Below are positions 54,574-64,000 of a DNA stretch of 64,000 nucleotides, piece after piece. The notes beneath the pieces were generated by a model. That model ran no database searches. It was not told the origin of the DNA and saw only the letters and a program-made list of their open reading frames with translations. Source of the stretch: Xylocopa sonorina (taxonomy: Eukaryota > Arthropoda > Insecta > Hymenoptera > Apidae); NCBI RefSeq assembly GCF_050948175.1, contig NC_135202.1:10664001-10728000 (forward strand). The letters are read 5' to 3'. The position numbers and the translations under genes were made by a program. Position 1 is the stretch's first letter. Each line of letters starts with the position of its first letter.

Positions 54574-56924
54574 CTATTTAAGAACAGGTTGATGCCAGAC
54601 GATCTTTCCGCTGAGGCAACCCGAGACCAGCAAACAATGCCTGGGAGAGAATTTTGTACTGACCACGATGCCAGAGTGACTAACGTTCATCGCCAGCTCG
54701 TGCAACTTTATACACTCGTTGTACGGTGGTACACAGTTGGACAGTTCCGAACAGTCGCTAGAGAACGCCAACAATCGCACGCCGTAACCGTACGGCGAGC
54801 ATATCAGTCGGCCATCGGCAGAGAAACACAGTTCCTTTATGTAACCAGAACCCACGTTTGGCTCCTCTATGTAATGCGTTAACCTAGGCGTGTTTTGGTG
54901 AATCATACGATTCCTCGGTATCGCGTACATCGTTTGCTGGCCTTGCCTATTTCGATTTTGAACTCTGATCCTATCGCCGATTATAACCACGGTGTTGTTG
55001 CTCGCTCTGGAAAGCCAGTCTCTCTCCCTTCTGAGTCTGGCTTCCCTGATCGCTACGTGCGCCTCCCATACGTCCGTCGTACTTACGTGTATATCTATAT
55101 TACCGGTAGAAAAGTTATCGATCATATTGCGCGGTCTTAAATAGTTGAGGTGAGAATTCGGTCTCAACGGTCTGTAATCCTGCAACGAGTCCCTTTCTTG
55201 CTCATCCGCGCCCTCCTCCAACAGACTCTCCGCAGCAGCGTATATGTCGGCTGCGAATATATACCTATCCCCTTGCCTATCCCCCTGCCTACCGCCCTGT
55301 CTATCCCTCTGCCTATCCCCTTGCCTGTCGTCCCTATCGGCGGTCACTCGAGAGTCGGTCGACCTCGTGTTTCGATCCCGACGCGAGTTTCTCAGATCTG
55401 GTAGCATCAGTCTACGGGACGCTGATTGCCGGTTGGCCCAGGTAGGCCTGCTCGACTGCGAGTTCTCCGAAGAGCCCGCGGAATTCGATCTCGTATCGGA
55501 CGTCGGGTGAACTACTCTCACACGATTGTTCGGACTTCCTATTAGAAAGGAGGACGTTATACCAGAACGGGAAGGTTGAGGTTGTTGGAAGTCCTCGAAG
55601 TCCTCCACGGGTACTTCGTTGAACTGGGGCGTTGCTTCTTCTCCTTCCTTCGTCTGCTCGGCTATACTGGACATATCGCGCTCTTGTATATCGTGAATGC
55701 AAGTCCACTGGAACAAAGAATTGTAAATTAACGTGTAATTGAAATGCGCACGGCGGAATCTTGGGTTGTGATAGTCGATGATTTGTTAGTTAGTACCAAC
55801 CTCAGATTTCTCTCCATTAGTAACGTTCCTAGAAAGAGCACACCATCCCTGAGGGTGTACTTGCAAGCTCGATATTACCTCGGCGTCGTCGCCGACAGGA
55901 AAATCGGTTAAAAACTCCACTCTGTTGTGTGTACGAGAATGCGAGAACAGATGCGTGAAACTTGCCACTGTTGATATCGTAGTTTGGGACGATTGCATCA
56001 ACCGATACATGTTCGGCTGAAATAGAAGTGAATCGTTATCTCGCATGTCAGTGGAGTATCGATTACGCGTAATATCCGTATGTTGAAAATCGAACGCACT
56101 CGAAATCCTGCCAAGTCTTGAGCTAACGTGCTTAACTTAAGGTTATGTATAATAATGAGGTATCCAGAAGTGGTGCTTATTAACAGTTTACTGGCATCCG
56201 GACTAAGTCTGGTACGCATGAGTCCATTCGTATGAAAGACACGCGTGTGCAGAATACTATTCTCCGTGAAACTGTTGATGTCCCAAGTGTATATGCTGCC
56301 ATCGAAACCACTGGTCAATAACAAACTATCTTTGGGACTGTATTCTATAGTCTTCACCCAATTCGAGTGACCTTCCAGGGTTCTTATCTTTTGCTTTAAA
56401 TTTCTAGCATCCCAAAGAGCTACGGTTCTATCATCTGAACAAGATGCGAACATACGCTGGTCCAAAAACCTATCGTAACAGGAAAATGATCAGTACAAGT
56501 TATTAGTTGGACGAAAGTCTACGCTTACCTAACATAATTCACGCAATCGGTGTGAGCATTATCAATCGCATGGATCAATCTTCTTCTCAAAGGGTCAAAC
56601 ATTAAAATGCTTTTCTTCTCGCATGCTGCCAATAGAAGAGAACTGTCGTGTAAAATAAAACATTGTGTCATTAACTGGCTCGACATAAAGTTACACATAG
56701 AATTTAGAATACGCTTGTACCAACCCGTCAGGCGAATATTCGAGATTGAAAACTCCACCGTGGGCTGCGGTCGAGGATAACGCATGATCCCAAGAGGTTA
56801 CTGGTTGTATGGAAGAATAAAGGGTTTTATGAAAGTTATCGGAATGCCCTAAAGGGAACTGTATACCCAACTCGCGTTGCCTTAACCAGAGGCTGTGGTC
56901 GTCCCCTATTCTTATTTTAGGCAT
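54574..56924 (-). CDS. DCAF10-like WD40 protein (CUL4-DDB1 substrate receptor)
   Basis: Coding exons in transcript order: 56924-56725, 56642-56529, 56469-56100, 56016-55801 and 55707-54574. All junctions are GT-AG and in phase; 2034 nt, 677 aa. N-terminal WD40 repeats include FNLEYSPDG, then an aspartate-rich repeat ending L-W-D-A-R-N at 123-128. That WDxR motif is the DWD box used by CUL4-DDB1 substrate receptors. A low-complexity linker (about 310-450) contains DRQG repeats. The C-terminal part has THYIEEPNVG, GYIKELCFSADGR and SGCLSGKI, which match the DCAF10 (WDR32) family in order and spacing. The likely role is to bring substrates to the CRL4 ubiquitin ligase; the substrate is unknown. 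Start: the first ATG in the first open exon. The donor of the first exon (gttggt) is weak, but the resulting SPDGSLLLAACE fits the family. Confidence 0.87.
55265..55336 (-). repeat. Coding minisatellite, about 12 bp unit (DRQG repeats)
   Basis: On the + strand, units close to ctatccccctgc repeat about six times. On the coding strand they give D-R-Q-G / D-R-Q-R repeats at about residues 424-448 of the DCAF10-like protein. The length stays a multiple of three. It lies in the linker between the WD40 halves, where length changes should be tolerated. Confidence 0.75.
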
Positions 56925-57700
56925 TTCAGCCAGGTGTGACTTTCACCAGCATTCAACCAAATATATTTTAGCGACTCGAGACAGATCTGGTACTTTGTAA
57001 ACAAAGCACGGATGCGTACGACTCGGAGTTCCAGTCCACCGAAACGTTTTAAAACCTTTTTTTTTTACCGTGAAACGAGAACGATCGCCGTCGATGCCGT
57101 TTTCGAGTCAGTGGATGAAAACTTTCGATCGTCTCTCTGACGAAAGGAACAGCATCGACGTAGTTTCCCCGATATTCTCGCGTGATTCGAAAGCGATCGT
57201 GTGCAGCACCGAGAACGGCTGAGGTTAAGTGCGAAATGCCACTAGCGGGTGATGTTACACGTGACTCGTTAGAAGCGTCTCCGGGTTTTCTCGCTCGGCG
57301 ATCGTTCTGCGGAATCGAAATTTCTGCGAATAAACGAGCTACGCGTCACGACTATGCGCGGTGTCAGACTTCGACAGAATTTAAAGGAACTTTAAACACC
57401 TGACACAACATGAATCAACGCCATCTTTGCTTTGACATGCAATGTCGTGCATTGAGGATCGACACAGCCATAGCCATAGGCGCGAGTCTCGAACAGGATC
57501 TCCATTGAACCAGCACTCCTTCGGGTAAATACAACCAATTCAACCTTCATTCTACTCGAAAATCTGTTACTCTAATTGTTCTGTGTTCCTGTTTTGTGAG
57601 AAGCACAAACTCGACCAAGTGGCAAGCAGAACCTTCTGACGACTACAAAGTTGCAAGCGTCTTGACTAATCCGTAAACGATATCAATGTACATCGAATTA
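56925..57700. other. Intergenic: DCAF10-like 5' UTR/promoter and sulfotransferase 3' end
   Basis: Both flanking genes read leftward. The right edge is the sulfotransferase poly(A) signal and the left edge is the DCAF10-like start codon. I see no coding exon; a TATA box is not obvious. Confidence 0.5.
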
Positions 57701-57708
57701 ATGAGAAG

Positions 57709-57714
57709 TTTATT
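57709..57714 (-). terminator. AATAAA (minus strand), poly(A) signal of the sulfotransferase
   Basis: The + strand reads tttatt. It lies 117 bp after the stop codon, a usual distance for a short 3' UTR. Confidence 0.55.
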
Positions 57715-57830
57715 CTTCCAGTGGTACAATTTTCTTAACAACAAATGCGATATATACATTGGCAATGGTGCAACAAGATCAAGGAATAGGATTAAGATCC
57801 AAGTTTGAAATGCTTGGAACATTGTTGACC

Positions 57831-59301
57831 TTATTCTTCGTCGTACATAGCTATTTCCTTGTTGTAATCGAGGTCGCTTCCACGTAAATTCTTCTCGGTC
57901 CACTCATCGAACATTTGTGACAGCTCCTCGGACATGTAGTTTCTCCAGTCGCCAATTTTACCCTTTCGTATGAATTTCTGATCTTCCGGTATATCGTTCC
58001 GCGGCATTAGCTGTTCTAGGTTAATGGCGGGATTGGTTGCCATCTTTGAAAACTTCAAATGCTCGCTGAGACCGGCGACTTGTTCGTCCGTCACGGTTTT
58101 GTTCATAAACTTGGCCGTTCTTCTGATCACTCCCTCTTGATCCTAAAACATTGTCGTTCGTGATACTGCGCCTGACACGATCAGAGTATCGAAGACTGTT
58201 TATTTCACCTGTTTCATTTCCTCGTATCTTAAGAACAACACGTTCTCTTGGTCCCTGATCGCCCAAAAGTTCAACACGTGCTTCCAAAACGGACCCATCG
58301 GTGCTTGAAGCGCAAGTATAACGTTTTTAACGCAAGTACGCGAATAATTTCGATAAAACGTGTCTATTTAAATAACGCTACCGTGATCCTCCGAAAACAG
58401 TCTCGCAAACTCTTCGAAGCTTCCCGTTATATTGTGAAACGTCCGACAGTAATGATAAAAGCTGACGCACGTGTCCTTTGGGTTCCTGGCAATGTAAATA
58501 ATCTGAAACAGCGCGACGTACAACATTATATCTGCCCCTTCGTCCTTATACGAGACGCGATATCGCAGTCGTCGATCGTGCATGCAGAACGACAGGTACT
58601 TTCGGCTTCTTCTGATGGATTTGCTGCGGCAGCAGTTCCAGAGGAAGATGAGACTTTATGTATCTGATCCGTGGCATCTTTATAACGTTCTCGACCGAGT
58701 CACCCAATTTCGCGAACCACTCCACGTAGTCCCCCGTGACCATCAACGTCGAGGCCCTAAACGAATTAGAGGAATCTAACTTTTGCAATCCTACGGATGC
58801 TCCTCGCTAAGATCACGCACTGAAACTTACTCGAGCAATGGATTACGTACGACTAATAATGTTCGTGCAGTCTCGTAGTCGAAATTGTTTCCGATACACC
58901 ATACCATCTCCTGTGCCCAATGGCTACCTGTGATTAGCGAGAGAGGAAACAAAAATTGAGAAGAGTTGCAGGGATTTTAATTCTCGATTTCGATTTCAGT
59001 TGAGAGGAGAGATTACCAGTCCGCGGATAGGACACCAGCCACACGTCGTCCTCGTAGACCTCCATGTCCCGAATTTTCGTCCCGTAGAACACGAAGTTGG
59101 GCGGCAGCAAACAGTGGCCCGGTTGCACTCTTAAGAAGCTGGTCTTCACACCGAACATCTTGTCCAACCTTCCGCCCACGTCGCCCTCGATCGTGGTGAA
59201 GGTAAGTGGTTTCTTCTCCACTGCGAAACATCGTACATGTCTGAATTCATTTAAAGTCGAGGGTAACAATCGATCGGAACTCATCCGAGCGATAACTCAC
59301 T
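57831..59301 (-). CDS. Cytosolic sulfotransferase (SULT1 / sulfotransferase 1C4-like)
   Basis: It transfers sulfate from PAPS to small hydroxylated substrates. Coding exons in transcript order: a single base at 59301, then 59220-59017, 58927-58831, 58756-58600, 58502-58382, 58303-58209 and 58142-57831. The sum is 987 nt, 328 aa, normal for the family. Visible motifs: 5'-phosphosulfate loop SYPRTGSHW (64-72); catalytic-type KSHLP with H137; 3'-phosphate motif IARNPKDTCVSFYH starting at 157; C-terminal FIRKGKIGDWRNYM (282-295). The PSB loop has GSHW where GTTW is common. The start codon is assembled across an 80 bp intron (A at 59301, TG at 59220-59219), giving MEKKPLTF. Retaining that intron would start in the same frame at 59284. 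No signal peptide or membrane segment, so cytosolic. The physiological substrate cannot be told from the sequence. Confidence 0.85.
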
Positions 59302-59363
59302 TGATATGCGACTATGATGACTTGAAACGAGACAGGGATCAGAGATGCTCGCGCGTCCACAGT
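59301..59363 (-). other. Candidate 5' UTR exon of the sulfotransferase, ending in the first base of the start codon
   Basis: On the minus strand an acceptor-like ttgcag precedes 59363 and a good donor (gtgagt) follows 59301. The exon has no ATG of its own. Spliced to 59220 it creates ATG at the junction. It may extend further upstream if it is the first exon. Confidence 0.5.
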
Positions 59364-60500
59364 CTGCAACGAAATGGGAATGCCCACGAGTTTATCGGCA
59401 TCTCTTCACTGCATTCGCAGTCTACTTTTTTTTCTCTCGTTCGGTTAAAACAACTTTCGATTCGCATACACTTCCGCGTAAAAAAGAAGAAACGTACATT
59501 CGCGACCTGGTTAATATATGTATCAACGGGCGGAGAACGTGTCTCAGACGCGGCAGCGAAAAAGAAATTTCTTTTATCGCTGCGTAAACAATATTTTATC
59601 TTTTTTTTTCTTTTCTTTTTTTTCTAAATAAAAAGCCAATGCCAATCTCGTTTTACGCAAGACGTACATCTCAATGATTCCGTAATACACGATTAGTCGT
59701 AAGAGTTCAAGCGTAATATTAGAATCAATCATCCGAATGATATGGACGTTATTAACTTTCTCGTTTGTCAGAGATTTCACTTTCAGTGAAAGTCGGTGCA
59801 TTCTAACCGAATGTACCGGTACGCGCCACGTGCTGCACTTACATCTGATGTGATATCATGACGCTTGACCTAAATATATATTATGCTAAGTCCTAGAAAG
59901 AGACAGGTACAAGCTTTCTTCGCCATGGTTTTATTTAACGTCTATTATATAGGCGAGACGGATTTAAAATCGAGTCGAATTTCATTCACGCGATTCAGAC
60001 TTTAGTCGGGCGTTTCTTCTCAATTTATGGTTCACCGATTTAATGGCGGTCGCTCGAGACGCGCAAAAATTTTAGCGACGCATTTCCATCGTTCTCTTAG
60101 CCTTCGAACATTTTTTACGTTCGCTTTCTCTCGAATAAGACGAAACGACCAGCTCGATTTTTACCGTTTTCAACTGAAACAGTGCATTCCATTCCATTAG
60201 TTCCATTGATGTAATGAATGATAAAAAATGACGATGGGGAAGAAATTGCGTGAAATTTTTTTCTAAGAACGTTGCAACGTTAGCTTTCTCTTCAATATAT
60301 TTCGCATATAACGGAAACATCAACTTCTGTCATTCTACAAGACGTTTCGGATTGACGTAACTGATTTTTTATGTCCGGTATATTAATTACACGAACCCGA
60401 TTTCTTTTTTCGATCTAAAACGCGGAAGAGATTGATTACACGCGGTCGTCGAAGATGGAAGGATGCTACTGGATCGATTTTGATGTAAGGTTAAATGTTA
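59364..60500. other. Intergenic: sulfotransferase 5' region and knickkopf 3' flank
   Basis: AT-rich with T runs near 59,600-59,625. It must contain the sulfotransferase transcription start. No supported coding exon. Confidence 0.5.
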
Positions 60501-60506
60501 TTTATT
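60501..60506 (-). terminator. AATAAA (minus strand), poly(A) signal of knickkopf
   Basis: The + strand reads tttatt. It lies 223 bp after the knickkopf stop, giving a 3' UTR of about 250 bp. Confidence 0.55.
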
Positions 60507-60728
60507 AATTAAACAAATTACAAAATATTATATACTTAACGCAACTTAAGTTTCACGTGCAAGCCCGATCTCTCTCTTTCTCTGAGTTTAATGCACTAAT
60601 TAAATAGAGACTGAAAACGTTCCGTCATTAACGAATTCTTTCTTCTCGATCCGTGCACTCGTGGAGTTAGTCAGTTCATGCTTGCATAGGAAGAAGGTAT
60701 GACTAATTTTAGCAGTTTATATCTATTT

Positions 60729-63700
60729 TTATAACAAACGAAAAAACACAGCCGTTATCCCGGTGAGTAACGATAGCCGATAAGTAACAGCAACGTTTCT
60801 CGCGTAAGCATCCACCACGTGTATCTTCCAGCCCATATTCGCATGGGTAAATGAGTTGTAGTAAACGACATCGGGCCACGTAGCGTTGGGTGTAACTTCC
60901 AGAATTCCAGCATCCCCTATAAAGGAATCGATCAGATCGTTCTCAGAAAAGAATTTAATCCGTCGCCTTACCTGGTTCGCACGTGCTCACTAACGATCTG
61001 TTGAACTGTCTGAACGTAGCGAAGTCATCGTCCAACCTTCTATCTCGATCGTTGTGCTTGCTCAAGCAGAGAGGACCAACTAGAAGAATGAACTCGTTCG
61101 TTACCAAATCCCTGGACAAATGCATCGAGATGGTTGACAAACCTGCGGTTGGTCTCGGTTGCCCCCTTCTGGTGAACTCGACACCAGCCAGGACTCTGAT
61201 CTTGCTTTGCGCCGCGTCGCTGAGTTTATCGTATCCACCGTGCGGCTCATTAGTTATAATCAAAGGATGATACAAGTTCGGGCTGTGAGGATTGTTACCC
61301 CCGTGAACGCGGAAGTTGTAAGTCAATCCTCGACGCAGGTACAATTCAGGCACCAATTGGCCCTCGATGTACCATGCCAGACCGGTAGACGTTTGTCCTG
61401 CGAACGATGCAAGTTACTAGACTGTCAGTTACACGATATCGATGTTCTCAGACTACTTTGTCGAACCTGTGATCCCTTGGTAGCCCTTCTTGCCTCCGGA
61501 CGGGCCGATCGTAGCTCTGAACGTTCGTATGCTTCGATCGAAGATCTCTGCCTTCTCCCAGGGTTCCCTAGAATAGCATCATTCGCGATTTACGAATTTA
61601 CCATCGTATATATTATAGGTAAATCTGCTTACATTAACTTTGCGTTGTCCTCCGTGAAATCCATGCACGTGTTCTCGGGTTCCTTTCGAGCTAATTCGAA
61701 CTTCAGATCGCTTTTAGGGTACACATCGTGGAAGCTTGGCTCTTTATTGTCGTCCAATTGTCCTAGAGCCCATACCACGTACACCGGTCGATCCGTTGGG
61801 TATTCTTTATCTCCTGGATCGGCTGTAAAATAAAGTGGTTCCTGCAATTCCCCCCTTCTATTCGTTTCTCTTCTAAATTCAACTGCATTAACTTACACGA
61901 GATAAGAGTGCGTCTGTAAGTTATGATATTGATCCCATCCTCTCTCGCTGCGGTGTACAGTTGATTATTTTCTTGCCCGCCGAACAGTTCGTCCTTACAG
62001 ACTCCCTTGTACTGACCAAGAACTTTTCCACACTGTTACGCCAAATAAAAATGGAATTATTATTCTCGTCTCAAAACTTCAGCCACATAACGTTCCCTTG
62101 GTATTTACGTACCGGCGCCTTCGCTGTGATATTGTAGTCCACGGTGTAACCTCTGGTACCATCGATATAGGCCACCACCACGTCCGCTCCTTCCATTTCG
62201 CTGGACGTTTCGGAACCGGAGAGACCAAAAGCCATGTACTCGTCTTCCCCTGCAGAGAATCATCGTTACGAGCGACGGAAATTTATCAGAGAGTCCACGA
62301 ACGATACTCACTGACTTGACCGGCTAATTGGACGGTGATCTGCGGACCAAAGATCTCCCAGCCGACTTGAAACCGTTTGTGGAGTTGAACGCAGTTGGGC
62401 AGAGGCTGCGAGTGCTTGATCACCTGTACTTTGATGGATCGATCAGTGGTACTCTCGGTTCTGACCGCGCGAGCGGGATGCAAGATCGAAAGAATCTCTT
62501 ACTTTTACCAACGACGGCGGCACGTTCAGTCCATCAGGTATTATCACGGAGCCGTAGTTCGATTTGGTCTTCACGTCAAAGATGCTCAGCCAGTCGATGC
62601 TGAAGACCGTCATGTCTCCGGGCAATTGAATAATCACGTCCTCGCCGTTATAGGCATGAATTGGTTCAAGGCTGCCAGCAGACGGAATATTAATCGTAAT
62701 CTGTTCGCCACAGACGCTTTCGCGAGTTACTTACTAGCCGTACTCGTCGGGAACTTTGGTCCCTTTGCTGGAAGGCTGAGGACCGACTCCCACCCAGAAG
62801 TAGGTGTCCGTCCCTTGTCCATCGTACACGAACTCTGGTATTTTGATGGTCTTCGAGTCTAAGATCACTATGGACTCGGAAGACACACCGTGCGATCGTT
62901 TCGTCAATTGTGAGATCTTCTGCGGTGCTGGTGGATCGAATTCCTCGGGAATGTACACGTCGCCGAACGTGTTCTGAACGGGGATATCTTCTGAATTAAA
63001 ATGACGAGAGTTTGCCATAATAATAGTGTACAATACCTGGCTGCTCAAGTCGTAAACGGCGAACCATTTGATGTCCCTTATTTTCTTCTTATCCGGCAGG
63101 GTAAGGGTGAAGTCCTTGTTCAAGTAACGATCGAGGACGTTCGTTCTGGAACGTACGATAATTTCGAATCGCTTTTAAAAGAGAATTTCGACGGTGGAAT
63201 TGTTCTATCTGTACGTAATTGTACCGACTTGCCCCATTCGTCCGGGACGATGAAACCTTGAGGGCCAGGACGGTTCGACGCGCCAGCCCAGAAGAAGGTG
63301 TCGACCCCATTACCGTCGTAGCTGAACGAAGTCAGCAGTAACGTGTACTCGTCGACCACGTAAACGTCACCGGATACTTGATGGTGATACGAGTTCAGCT
63401 TCCCGAGGTATTTGCCCCTGTACTCCTCGTTGTCCACCTGGTCGTAACCTGTCGATTTAATTTCGTCGTGAATCACGCTCCGATTGAAAACGTTACCAAC
63501 AAGTCGCGGAGGAAGTTCTTCGTTCCGTATCACGGCCACGAGAGAAAACTGGTAAAGAGGAATGTTGGGAGCATTCTGATCAGAGAACCACGTCCACGGG
63601 AACGGGGACACTTTGTGAAACATTTCGGAGGTTCTCTAAAATCGTAGAAAATTAGAAAATTTCTACGCTGAAAGTAGTTCTATGCGGCGAGTGGTTCACA

Positions 63701-63819
63701 GAATGTACGACGATCTCTCCGCGCAGGAGATAATAGAACGTACCGTGGACAGAAAACAGCACGCATGTCAAAGCCGTCACGAGAGCACGCGTTATCCACC
63801 ACCTCGTAACATCTGCCAT
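60729..63819 (-). CDS. knk: Knickkopf (DM13-DM13-DOMON-cupredoxin-like, probably GPI-anchored)
   Basis: Coding exons in transcript order: 63819-63744, 63448-63229, 63145-63037, 62973-62735, 62671-62503, 62423-62312, 62249-62113, 62032-61897, 61822-61633, 61567-61467, 61397-61143, 61079-60972 and 60916-60729. All are GT-AG and in phase; 2040 nt, 679 aa, close to the family length (about 690). Order: signal peptide (1-26); DM13 at about 34-135 and 155-260 (YDGNGVDTFFWAG, YDGQGTDTYFWVG); DOMON at about 272-460 (EYMAFGLSG); cupredoxin-like domain at about 463-655 (YHPLIITNEPHGGY, SFTHANMGWKI); hydrophobic C-terminus of about 20 residues fitting a GPI signal. Knickkopf organises cuticular chitin and protects it from chitinases in the procuticle. 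It is a paralogue of Skeletor 9 kb away on the other strand. Start: the ATG that opens the signal peptide. Confidence 0.9.
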
Positions 63820-64000
63820 CACTTCATCTTCCTCTGGATGACGTAAACGTCTCACTGTTCGCCTCACAGCACTCTAAACTTGAATTCGATCACTGCCAAG
63901 GTCCGCGAAGAAGCAGAGGCTCCGCAGCGACGGGACAAAAAGGCGAAAGGCACGCCAGCCACCGTAATGGACGCGGTTCCAGCTTGTTCTGGGCACCGTC
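63820..64000 (-). other. Knickkopf 5' flank or 5' UTR, cut by the window edge
   Basis: This is the sequence just upstream of the knickkopf start codon on the minus strand. There is no TATA box in view and the transcription start is probably at or beyond the window end. Confidence 0.4.

Noticed and set aside
58757..58830. Use of the nearer acceptor at about 58815 for sulfotransferase exon three
   Set aside because: It leads to an immediate stop or wrong phase; the acceptor before 58756 restores the frame and gives the family-like RNPLLEAST junction.
1..64000. tRNA, rRNA, CRISPR arrays and bacterial-type operons
   Set aside because: None could be recognised by eye. The window is animal nuclear DNA, and a covariance-model scan would be needed to exclude small RNA genes.

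Overview
This is nuclear DNA of an insect, most likely a hymenopteran (a bee or relative). The genes carry many short GT-AG introns (55-95 bp), the intergenic DNA is GC-rich and full of CpG and simple repeats, and the best-matching families are the insect cuticle proteins Skeletor and Knickkopf. Species assignment is inference; the GC content argues against an AT-rich genome such as Apis.

Layout. Positions 1 to about 37,800 hold no gene I can support: CpG-rich DNA with purine/pyrimidine tracts, microsatellites, one exon-like Ser/Asp-rich scrap (9,011-9,152) and one marked purine-to-pyrimidine switch (22,790-23,640). The remaining 26 kb holds four genes. Skeletor (+, 38,197-51,775) has thirteen coding exons in its long form plus an alternative terminal exon (46,018-46,404). 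It meets a DCAF10-like WD40 gene tail to tail (-, 54,574-56,924). Next come a cytosolic sulfotransferase (-, 57,831-59,301) and knickkopf (-, 60,729-63,819), whose 5' end lies near the right edge.

Biology. Skeletor and knickkopf are paralogues with the same order: signal peptide, DM13, DM13, DOMON, cupredoxin-like domain, hydrophobic C-terminus. Their introns in the first DM13 domain fall at identical coding offsets, so the two are an inverted local duplicate pair with two unrelated genes between. Knickkopf is known to organise and protect cuticular chitin. Skeletor was first described in Drosophila as a spindle-matrix protein, but the signal peptide and C-terminal hydrophobic tail seen here point to the cell surface. 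The DCAF10-like protein is probably a CUL4-DDB1 substrate receptor, and the sulfotransferase transfers sulfate from PAPS to small molecules.

Most notable: a DM13-only short Skeletor isoform; DM13 cysteines kept in Skeletor but Asp in Knickkopf; complementary loss of copper-site residues in the cupredoxin-like domains; a sulfotransferase start codon split by an intron; and several stop-free introns of 3n length. Exon models were built by hand from reading frame, splice motifs and family knowledge; no alignment or transcript data were available.
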